From contig JBMFKS010000089.1 in assembly GCA_049972045.1 (NCBI GenBank), positions 1 to 12,054 on the forward strand: a stretch of DNA of 12,054 nucleotides. Direction: 5' to 3'. Below are positions 5,840 through 12,054 of the stretch, one piece after another. The notes below the pieces were generated by a model. It was not told the origin of the DNA, did no database searches, and saw only the letters and a list, made by a program, of their open reading frames with translations. The stretch's first letter is position 1, and each line of letters opens with the position of its first letter. This DNA is from SpSt-77 sp049972045 (GTDB taxonomy: Bacteria; Chloroflexota; Anaerolineae; B4-G1; DUEL01). The position numbers and the translations under genes are program-made.

Positions 5840-8665
5840 ATGCCCATCAAAGCCTTCATTTTTGACCTGGACGGCGTCCTGACCGATACCTCGGAGTACC
5901 ACTACCGCGCCTGGAAGCGGCTGGCCGACGAACTGGGCATCCCCTTTGACCGCCAGCGCAACGAGGCCCTGCGCGGCGTCTCCCGCCGCCGCTCCCTGGA
6001 ACTCCTCCTGGACGGCCGCCCCGCCACCGAGGCCCAGATGGAGGAGTGGATGGAGCGCAAGAACCGCTACTACGTGGAGTTTCTCCAGAGGCTCACCCCC
6101 GACGACCTGCTCCCCGGCGCGCTGGCGCTGCTGGAGGAAATCCGCCAGGCCGGGCTGAAAGTGGGCATCGCCTCGGCCAGCAAGAACACCCGCACCGTCC
6201 TGGACCGCCTGAACCTCTGGCCCCTGGCCGACGCGGTCTCCGACGGCACCCATGGGGAGCGGACCAAGCCGGCCCCCGACCTCTTCCTGCACTGCGCGCG
6301 CCAACTGGGCGTGGCGCCGGAGGAGGCCGTCGTGGTGGAAGACGCCGCCGCCGGTGTGGAAGCCGCGCTGGCCGGCGGCTTCTGGGCCGTCGGGCTGGGG
6401 CCCCTGGCGCGCGTGGGCGCGGCCCACGCCGTCTTCCCCTCCTTGGAGGGCGTCTCCCTGGCCCATATCCTCGCCCGGCTTCCCGTCCCGACGGACCACG
6501 TCCCGATAGACCCCTGGCGCGTCGTGGAGACGGAGTTCCGCCCGGAGCGCCTCCCCCAGATGGAAACGGTCTTCACCCTCGGCAACGGCTACCTGGGTAC
6601 GCGCGGCGCCTTTGAGGAAGGCTACCCCGGTGATACCCCTGCCACCCTCGTCCACGGCGTCTTTGACGACCACCCCCTGGTCTACACCGAACTGGTCAAC
6701 TTCCCCAACGGCCTTCCCCTGACCCTGGTCGTGGAGGGCGAACAGTTCCGGCTGGACCGGGGGACCGTCCTGGCCTACCGCCGGGAACTGGACCTGCGGA
6801 CGGGGGTCCTGACCCGCCTGGTGCGCTGGCGCAGCCCCGCCGGGCACACTCTGGACCTGAAGATAGAGCGCTTCGCCAGCCTGGACGATCCCCACCTGCT
6901 GGTGGTCCGCCTGCGGGCCACCGCGCTGGACTTCGCCGGGACGGTGGAACTGCGGGCCGGGCTGAACGGGTACGCCTTCAACCCCGAACTCTACCACTGG
7001 CGACCGGTGGACCAGGGCGCCGTCGGGCCTCAGGCCGTCTATCTCCACACCCGCACCCGGAACTCCGGCATCGAGGCCTGCCTGGCGGCCCACCTCTCCC
7101 TCGCCGCGCCGGAGGAGGTGGCGTACGCGCCGATGGACTGCGAGAACGCTCCGGCGGTGGTGGCCCGCACGACCGTCCGCCCCGGCGACTCGCTGGTGGC
7201 GGAGAAACGGGTGGCCCTCTACACGAGCCGCGACGTCTCCGACGTCCGGGAGGCGACCCTGGCGGCGCTGAAGGCGGCCGTCGCCCGGCCCTACAGCGAC
7301 CTGCGCGCGGCCCACGAGGCCGCGTGGGCCCGGGAGTGGGAGTCCTGCGACGTCGTCCTTGAGGGCGACGACCGGGCCCAGCAGGCCGTCCGCCATAGCC
7401 TCTTTCAGTTGCTCATTGCCGCCCCCCGCGGCGACGACCGGGTGAGCATCCCCGCCAGAACGCTCAGCGGCTTCGGCTACCGGGGCCACGTCTTCTGGGA
7501 CACGGACACCTTCATCCTGCCCTTCTTCACCTTCACCCGTCCGGAGATTGCCCGCAACCTGCTGATGTACCGCTACCATACGCTCCCCGGCGCGCGCCGC
7601 AAGGCCCAACGGCACGGCTACGAGGGCGCGATGTACGCCTGGGAGTCCGCCGACACGGGCGACGAGACCACTCCCCGCTGGGTTCCTGTCCGGAACGGCG
7701 ACCTGGTCCGCATCTGGTGCGGCGACATTGAGGACCACATCACCGCCGACGTCGCCTACGCTGTCGTCCAATACTGGCAGGTCACCGGCGACGACGCCTT
7801 CATACGGGACTACGGGGCCGAGATTGTCCTGGAGACGGCCCGCTTCTGGGCCTCGCGCGCCCGCTGGAACGAGGAGCAGGGCCGCTACGAGATTCGGGAC
7901 GTCATCGGCCCCGACGAATACCACGAGCACGTGGACAACAACGCCTACACCAACGGGATGGCCCGCTGGAACCTGGAGGCGGCGCTGGAGGTGCTGGCCT
8001 GGCTGCGGGAGCGGGCTCCCCAGAAGGCCGCCGACCTGGAATCCCGCCTGGGCCTGACCGAAGACGTCCTGCGCCGCTGGACCCACGTCATAGAGCACCT
8101 CTACATCCCCTACGACCCGGAGAGCGGGCTGATAGAGCAGTTTGAGGGTTTCTTTGACCGGGAGGATCTGGACCTGAGCGCCTATGAGCCCCGGCCCGTC
8201 TCCATGCAGGTCCTTCTGGGCATAGAAGGAGTCCAGCGGTACCAGGTCCTGAAGCAACCGGACGTGCTGATGCTCCTCTACCTGTTGAGGGACCGGTACG
8301 ACCCGGAGACGGTGCGCTGCAACTGGGAGTACTACACCCCGCGCACGGACCTTTCCCACGGTTCCTCGCTGGGGCCGGCCATTCATGCGCTGCTGGCGGC
8401 CCGGATGGGGGACCTGGAGGAGGCGTACCGGCACTGGATGCATGCCGCGCTGACCGACCTGGAGGACCTGCGTGGCAACACCGCCGACGGCTTCCACGCT
8501 GCGACGGCGGGCGGTCTCTGGCAGGCGCTGGTTTTCGGCTTCGCCGGACTGGAGGTCCGGGACGGCCACTTCACCCTGGCCCCCCGCCTGCCCCCCCACT
8601 GGCGGCGGCTGGCGTTTTCTGTCCGGATTCGTGGCCAGCGGGTGGAGGTGGACATCTCGCCGTAG
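5840..8665 (+). CDS. Fusion of beta-phosphoglucomutase (HAD) with GH65 disaccharide phosphorylase
   Basis: A 941-residue bifunctional enzyme. Residues 1 to about 215 are a HAD-family beta-phosphoglucomutase: FDLDGVLTDT with nucleophile D9 and acid/base D11, the cap motif RGVSRRRSLELLL, ASASKN (motif II), TKPAPDLF and VVEDAAAGVEAA. Residues from about 226 form a complete GH65 domain, starting at VVETEFRP and LGNGYLGTRGAF. Further on come GHVFWDTDTFILPFF, YAWESADTGDETTP, GPDEYHEHVDNNAYTN (E693 as probable general acid) and SHGSSL (839-844, phosphate site). GH65 phosphorylases split an alpha-glucoside with phosphate to beta-glucose-1-P, which the mutase converts to glucose-6-P, so the fusion channels the intermediate. 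Maltose, trehalose, kojibiose and nigerose are all possible substrates; I cannot settle which. ATG 5840 is chosen because HAD homology starts there and GGAGA lies upstream; the longer open frame runs into a repeat. It precedes the ABC importer genes. Confidence 0.94.
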   Translation: MPIKAFIFDLDGVLTDTSEYHYRAWKRLADELGIPFDRQRNEALRGVSRRRSLELLLDGRPATEAQMEEWMERKNRYYVEFLQRLTPDDLLPGALALLEEIRQAGLKVGIASASKNTRTVLDRLNLWPLADAVSDGTHGERTKPAPDLFLHCARQLGVAPEEAVVVEDAAAGVEAALAGGFWAVGLGPLARVGAAHAVFPSLEGVSLAHILARLPVPTDHVPIDPWRVVETEFRPERLPQMETVFTLGNGYLGTRGAFEEGYPGDTPATLVHGVFDDHPLVYTELVNFPNGLPLTLVVEGEQFRLDRGTVLAYRRELDLRTGVLTRLVRWRSPAGHTLDLKIERFASLDDPHLLVVRLRATALDFAGTVELRAGLNGYAFNPELYHWRPVDQGAVGPQAVYLHTRTRNSGIEACLAAHLSLAAPEEVAYAPMDCENAPAVVARTTVRPGDSLVAEKRVALYTSRDVSDVREATLAALKAAVARPYSDLRAAHEAAWAREWESCDVVLEGDDRAQQAVRHSLFQLLIAAPRGDDRVSIPARTLSGFGYRGHVFWDTDTFILPFFTFTRPEIARNLLMYRYHTLPGARRKAQRHGYEGAMYAWESADTGDETTPRWVPVRNGDLVRIWCGDIEDHITADVAYAVVQYWQVTGDDAFIRDYGAEIVLETARFWASRARWNEEQGRYEIRDVIGPDEYHEHVDNNAYTNGMARWNLEAALEVLAWLRERAPQKAADLESRLGLTEDVLRRWTHVIEHLYIPYDPESGLIEQFEGFFDREDLDLSAYEPRPVSMQVLLGIEGVQRYQVLKQPDVLMLLYLLRDRYDPETVRCNWEYYTPRTDLSHGSSLGPAIHALLAARMGDLEEAYRHWMHAALTDLEDLRGNTADGFHAATAGGLWQALVFGFAGLEVRDGHFTLAPRLPPHWRRLAFSVRIRGQRVEVDISP

Positions 8666-8775
8666 AGAGTTAAACGGTATCTTTGCTCAAGGAGGTGGTG
8701 GTATCGGGAGAAAAGAGGACAACCGCTCCAATCGTGCTCGGAACCAATCCATTCGTACCCTTTCCAAAATTCCAG

Positions 8776-8782
8776 AAGGAGG
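8776..8782 (+). promoter_or_regulatory. Ribosome binding site of the binding-protein gene
   Basis: AAGGAGG lies 5 nt before ATG 8788 and is a near-perfect match to the 16S anti-Shine-Dalgarno. It fixes the start of the lipoprotein gene and predicts high translation, as usual for binding proteins made in excess over permeases. A second AAGGAGGTG (8689-8697) in the same 122-bp gap has no well-placed start codon after it. Confidence 0.85.
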
Positions 8783-8787
8783 TTACT

Positions 8788-10095
8788 ATGTACCGCAAAG
8801 TGTTCGCTCTGATGGCGCTGCTGGTGGTGGCGGGCCTGGTCCTGACGGCCTGCGCGCCCCAGACGGTCACCGTCACCGTGCCCGTGAAGGAGACGGTGCC
8901 GGTGCCGGTGGAACGGACGGTGGAGGTCCCCCGGGAGCGGGTGACGGTCCGGCTCTCCGGCTGGGCTGCCAACCCCCAGGAGACGGCGCTGCTGGAGTCG
9001 CTGCTCTACCGCTTCAGCGTGGAGAACCCCGACATCGTCGTCAAGTACGAACCCATCACCGGCGACTACTGGCAGGCCATTAAGACCCTCGTCGGCGCAG
9101 GGGAGGAGCCGGACATCTACTACATGGACATCTTCCAGTTCCCCTTCTTCGCCAAAGAGGGCGTGCTCCTGCCCCTGGATGACCTGATGGCGTCCACGGG
9201 GACCAGCCGGGACGTCTTCATCCCCGACCTGATCAATGCTTTCACCTACGAGGGCAAGACCTACGGCATCCCCAAGGACTTTAACACCCTGGCCCTCTTC
9301 TACAACAAGGACCTCTTTGACCAGGCCGGGCTGGCGTACCCGACGGACGACTGGACCTGGGACGACCTGAAGGCGGCGGCCCAGAAGTTGAGCCAGCCGG
9401 ATAAGAACATCTATGGGCTGGGCGTCCCCGCCGACCCCGGCCGTTTCCCCATCTTCGTCTTCCAGAACGGCGGCCGGATCATGACGGAGGACTTCTCCGA
9501 CACGCTGCTGGACAGCCCCGAGGTGGTGGAGGCGGCCCGCTTCTATACCGGTTTCTACTTTGACAAGAGCGGCGCGCTCCCCTCGGACGTCGGGGAGGGC
9601 TGGCAGGGGACGGCCTTCGGCAAGGGCAACTTCGCGATGGTCTATGAGGGCGGTTGGCTCATCCCCTACCTGAACCAGCAGTTCCCGAACCTGAAGTACG
9701 GCGCGGTGCTGCCGCCCAAGGGGCCGAAGGGCTACGGCAACCTCATCTTCACCGTCGCCTACGTCATCTCCCGGAACTCCAAAAACCCCGAGGCGGCCTG
9801 GAAGGTGATAGAGTTCATCACCAACGAGGCCAGCCAGACGACCGTGCTGGAGAGCGGGTTCGCCCTGCCCTCCCGCGCCGCGCTCATCAACCACCCCTAT
9901 TTTGAGACTCACCCCGAGTCGGCGGCCATCTTCCGGGGCGCCACGGGGGCCACGCCCTTCATGTGGGGCCTTTACGGTTCGGATGTGAACGAAAAGATGG
10001 GCCAGGCGCTGGAGCGCATCTACCTGAAGGGCCAGGATCCGGAGGCGTCGTTCCAGCAGGCGGCCAAGGAACTGCGGGAGATTCTGGGCAAGTAG
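8788..10095 (+). CDS. Sugar ABC transporter substrate-binding lipoprotein
   Basis: A 435-residue extracellular solute-binding protein of the SBP_bac_1 (maltose/oligosaccharide) type. A lipoprotein signal peptide has a positive start (MYRK), a hydrophobic core and the lipobox LTAC with Cys22 as lipidation site. It is followed by a Val/Thr/Pro-rich tether (residues 23-52) that lifts the protein off the membrane and is common in Chloroflexota lipoproteins. The mature domain shows VTVRLSGWAANPQE, PDIYYMDIFQFPFFAKEGVL, LALFYNKDLFDQAGL and TNEASQTTVLESGFALPSR, all typical of the family. It captures a sugar and hands it to the two permeases encoded next. The ligand is not evident; the neighbouring phosphorylase and glycosyltransferase-kinase suggest an alpha-glucoside such as sucrose, trehalose or a malto-oligosaccharide. 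Start ATG 8788 is set by the ribosome binding site and the signal peptide. Confidence 0.95.
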   Translation: MYRKVFALMALLVVAGLVLTACAPQTVTVTVPVKETVPVPVERTVEVPRERVTVRLSGWAANPQETALLESLLYRFSVENPDIVVKYEPITGDYWQAIKTLVGAGEEPDIYYMDIFQFPFFAKEGVLLPLDDLMASTGTSRDVFIPDLINAFTYEGKTYGIPKDFNTLALFYNKDLFDQAGLAYPTDDWTWDDLKAAAQKLSQPDKNIYGLGVPADPGRFPIFVFQNGGRIMTEDFSDTLLDSPEVVEAARFYTGFYFDKSGALPSDVGEGWQGTAFGKGNFAMVYEGGWLIPYLNQQFPNLKYGAVLPPKGPKGYGNLIFTVAYVISRNSKNPEAAWKVIEFITNEASQTTVLESGFALPSRAALINHPYFETHPESAAIFRGATGATPFMWGLYGSDVNEKMGQALERIYLKGQDPEASFQQAAKELREILGK

Positions 10096-10108
10096 CCCGC
10101 GACGATCA

Positions 10109-10144
10109 GGACGTGCCAGGCACTTAAAGGTGCCTGGCACGTCC
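10109..10144. repeat. Perfect 15-bp inverted repeat between binding-protein and permease genes
   Basis: GGACGTGCCAGGCAC (10109-10123) and GTGCCTGGCACGTCC (10130-10144) pair without mismatch around a 6-nt loop (TTAAAG). No T-tract follows; AAAAGGGGGT, the ribosome binding site of the permease gene, begins 2 nt after the stem. In sugar importer operons such a stem between the binding-protein and permease genes is known (malE-malF) to stabilise the upstream message and lower downstream expression. The GTGCCAGGCAC wording suggests a dispersed REP-like element. It probably also weakens access to the permease ribosome binding site. Confidence 0.8.
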
Positions 10145-10158
10145 CAAAAGGGGGTATC

Positions 10159-11034
10159 ATGCTCTCCTCATCGGCACGCCGGAAACTTTCCGAATGGCTC
10201 ACCGCCTGCGTCTTCCTGGCGCCCTGGTTCTTCGTCCTCTTCGTCTTCGTCATCTTCTCCATCGGGTGGGCCTTCTACCTCTCGTTCACCGATTACAACC
10301 TGTTCAGCCCACCGAAGTGGGTGGGCCTGAGCCAGTACATCCGGGTGTTGCGGGACCGGGACTTCCTCCAGTACGCCCTTCCCAACACCCTGAAATACGT
10401 TGCCGTGGTGGTTCCCATCCAGACGGTTATCTCCCTCATCATCGCCTTCGCCCTGGACCAGAGCATCCGCTTCCGCCGCTTCTTCCGCACGGCCTTCTAC
10501 GTCCCCTCGGTGACCTCGTCGGTGGTCATCTCGCTGATTTTCATCTGGCTCTTCAGCAAAGTCGGCATCATCAACCAGATTTTCGGCCTCAAGACGGACT
10601 GGCTGAACAGCCCCACCACCGCCCTGCCGACGATTATGATGGTGAACATCTGGTCCACCATCGGGACAATGATGCTGATTTTCCTGGCCGCGCTGCAGGA
10701 CATTCCCGCCGTTCTCTACGAAGCGGCCCAGATAGACGGCGCCAACCGGTTTCAGATTCTCCGCTACGTCACCATTCCCGCCCTGCGGCCGGCCCTCTTC
10801 TTCGTGGTCACGATGGGCGTCATCGGTTGCTTCCAGGTCTTTGACCAGATTTACGTGATGACCGCCGGAGGGCCGCTGGGCTCCACGACGACCATCGCCT
10901 ATCTTATCTACAAGTGGGCCTTTGGGAGCACGAACATCCAGATGGGACGGGCCTCGGCGGTGGCTTTCATCCTATCTCTGATGATTCTGGTCGTCGTCCT
11001 GATCCAGCGCCGGATCATTGAACGGGAGGAGTGA
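10159..11034 (+). CDS. Sugar ABC transporter permease, MalF/UgpA type
   Basis: A 291-residue inner-membrane subunit with about six transmembrane helices (roughly residues 15-41, 76-100, 111-132, 155-180, 211-232 and 262-283). The EAA loop that docks the ATPase is clear at residues 188-211: EAAQIDGANRFQILRYVTIP. FYVPSVTSSVVISLIFIWLF and QVFDQIYVMTAGGPLGSTTT are typical of the CUT1 sugar family. The first periplasmic loop is short, so it is closer to UgpA/LacF than to enterobacterial MalF. The start ATG 10159 follows AAAGGGGGT at close spacing, just behind the hairpin. The next gene starts 1 nt after its stop, so the two permeases are translationally coupled and form a heterodimer. The ATPase must come from elsewhere in the genome. 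Confidence 0.95.
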   Translation: MLSSSARRKLSEWLTACVFLAPWFFVLFVFVIFSIGWAFYLSFTDYNLFSPPKWVGLSQYIRVLRDRDFLQYALPNTLKYVAVVVPIQTVISLIIAFALDQSIRFRRFFRTAFYVPSVTSSVVISLIFIWLFSKVGIINQIFGLKTDWLNSPTTALPTIMMVNIWSTIGTMMLIFLAALQDIPAVLYEAAQIDGANRFQILRYVTIPALRPALFFVVTMGVIGCFQVFDQIYVMTAGGPLGSTTTIAYLIYKWAFGSTNIQMGRASAVAFILSLMILVVVLIQRRIIEREE

Positions 11035-11035
11035 G

Positions 11036-11953
11036 ATGACCCCGATGGCACGCTCCATGCCCCAACGGGATGTTTTCGCCCTCTGGGATCGGCTGAAAAT
11101 GCCCCTCTTCTACGGCGTCCTGATTCTCTGGACGGTCATCAGCATTTTCCCCTTCTGGGTGTCGGTGGTCTATTCGCTGAAACCGGTGGCGAACTCCTAC
11201 GACCCGCCTTATCTGTGGCCAGTTCCCTTCACGCTGGAGAACTACCGCACCGTCCTGACCCAGTTTGAACTCTTCCCCCGCTGGCTGCTGAACAGTGCGG
11301 TGGTCGCCATTACGGTAACGCTGATCCGGACTCTTTTCTGTGCGATGGGCGGGTATGCCTTCGCCCGTCTGCGCTTTCCGGGCAAAGACCTGCTCTTCAC
11401 CCTCACCCTCTTCACGATGATGGTTCCGGGCCAGGTCACCCTGATCCCCCAGTTCCTGATTATCGGCCCGGGGGTCGTCCGCAACCTGACCATTGCCGGG
11501 GTGAAGATTCCCACCGGATTTGGCTTGTTGAACCATCTGGGAGCGCTGATCCTGCCCAGCATCGTGGACGCCTTCGGTCTCTTTATGATGACCCAGTTCT
11601 ACAAGAGCATCCCCACGGAACTGGAGGAAGCCGCGCTGGTGGACGGTCTGGGCCGGTTCGGCATCTTCTTCCGCATTGTCCTGCCCATTAGCCAGACGGC
11701 GCTCCTCACCCTGGCGCTCTTTACATTCCAGGGGACCTGGAACTCCTTCATGTGGCCGCTCATCGTCCTGCGCTCACCGGAGAGGTTTACGCTCCCCATT
11801 GGGCTTCAGTGGTTCAAGGGCGAATACTATACCCTCTACTCCATCGTCCTGGCCGGCTCCATTTTCAACAGTCTGCCCATTATTATCATCTTTTTCCTCT
11901 TCCAGCGCTACTTCATCCGCAGCGTGGCGATGACGGGGCTGAAGGAAGCGTAG
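11036..11953 (+). CDS. Sugar ABC transporter permease, MalG/UgpE type
   Basis: A 305-residue permease subunit of the CUT1 family. The cytoplasmic N-terminus (residues 1-22) is followed by a first helix at about 23-47, then GGYAFARLRFPGKDLLF, and the EAA loop at residues 197-217, EEAALVDGLGRFGIFFRIVLP. WNSFMWPLIVL and YFIRSVAMTGLKEA close the protein in the usual way. About 20 residues (143-163) between the third helix and LGALILPSIVDAFG are more than I expect for the family. ATG 11036 is taken as start: GGGAGGAG lies just upstream, and TGAGATG joins it to the preceding permease stop. Upstream in-frame TTG 11018 would overlap the permease gene and lacks a ribosome binding site. It pairs with the preceding permease to form the import channel. 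Confidence 0.95.
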   Translation: MTPMARSMPQRDVFALWDRLKMPLFYGVLILWTVISIFPFWVSVVYSLKPVANSYDPPYLWPVPFTLENYRTVLTQFELFPRWLLNSAVVAITVTLIRTLFCAMGGYAFARLRFPGKDLLFTLTLFTMMVPGQVTLIPQFLIIGPGVVRNLTIAGVKIPTGFGLLNHLGALILPSIVDAFGLFMMTQFYKSIPTELEEAALVDGLGRFGIFFRIVLPISQTALLTLALFTFQGTWNSFMWPLIVLRSPERFTLPIGLQWFKGEYYTLYSIVLAGSIFNSLPIIIIFFLFQRYFIRSVAMTGLKEA

Positions 11954-12038
11954 CCCTATTGGTTAGTCAAGTTTATACTTCTGGGTCTGGGTCCGAATTG
12001 CCGACGCGGCCAGGGGCCCATGCAGGCCACCAGTAGGG

Positions 12039-12054
12039 CAACTGCTCACAGTTG
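12039..12054. repeat. Small hairpin at the window edge
   Basis: CAACTG (12039-12044) and CAGTTG (12049-12054) pair around a CTCA loop, ending exactly at the window boundary; the stem may continue outside. The rest of 11954-12054 shows no gene and no T-tract, so no terminator for the importer operon is visible here. Confidence 0.4.

Noticed and set aside
5597..8599. Minus-strand open frame of about 1000 codons opposite the mutase-phosphorylase gene
   Set aside because: It mirrors a gene with strongly GC-biased third codon positions; its product is Gly/Val/Gln-rich with no recognisable domain, while the + strand has full family motifs.
8668..8681. AAACGG half-site after the phosphorylase stop, resembling the LacI operators
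   Set aside because: The other half does not form a palindrome.
8383..10140. Minus-strand open frame of 585 codons opposite the binding-protein gene
   Set aside because: It is a codon-bias shadow that spans the end of one + gene, an intergenic gap and another + gene, without motifs or ribosome binding site.
1..12054. Search by eye for CRISPR arrays, tRNA and rRNA genes, and intact insertion sequences
   Set aside because: No regularly spaced repeats, no cloverleaf, no transposase and no rRNA-like stretch were seen.

Overview
The window is 12 kb of GC-rich, tightly packed carbohydrate-metabolism DNA with every convincing gene on the + strand. The gene style is typical of Chloroflexota (Anaerolineae/Caldilineae-like): a sugar-binding lipoprotein with a Val/Thr/Pro-rich post-lipobox linker, Halothermothrix-type sucrose-phosphate synthase, multidomain sugar enzymes and intergenic palindromes. 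No ribosomal or other phylogenetic marker is present, so the assignment is inference.

Layout: (1) Positions 1-824 form a less GC-rich, gene-poor edge. It holds a short remnant of an integron-integrase-like tyrosine recombinase (131-325), a leftward consensus promoter with no credible gene behind it, and the promoter and operator of the first regulator. (2) Positions 825-4378 hold a LacI-family repressor and, 5 bp later, an 841-residue fusion of a sucrose-phosphate-synthase-type GT-B glycosyltransferase to a PfkB-family (fructokinase-like) kinase. (3) Positions 4398-5522 hold a second LacI-family repressor behind a perfect-consensus promoter carrying two TTGAAACGTTT operators. The second operator ends 1 bp before the start codon. 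(4) Positions 5523-5839 are a repeat- and hairpin-rich gap. (5) Positions 5840-8665 encode a 941-residue fusion of beta-phosphoglucomutase (HAD) to a GH65 inverting disaccharide phosphorylase. (6) Positions 8788-11953 encode a sugar ABC importer: lipoprotein binding protein, a perfect hairpin, then MalF-type and MalG-type permeases. No ATPase gene is in the window.

Working model (inference): the importer brings in an oligo- or disaccharide. The GH65 module phosphorolyses an alpha-glucoside to beta-glucose-1-phosphate, and the fused mutase turns that into glucose-6-phosphate. The other fusion joins a sucrose(-phosphate)-forming or -cleaving GT to a kinase that would make fructose-6-phosphate, so glucose and fructose moieties would both be handled by fused enzyme pairs. 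Each half has its own LacI repressor with its own operator type (AAACCGGTTT versus GAAACGTTTC), which suggests two inducers or two layers of control. Direction of flux (sucrose synthesis as compatible solute versus sucrose use) and the exact GH65 substrate cannot be fixed from sequence alone.
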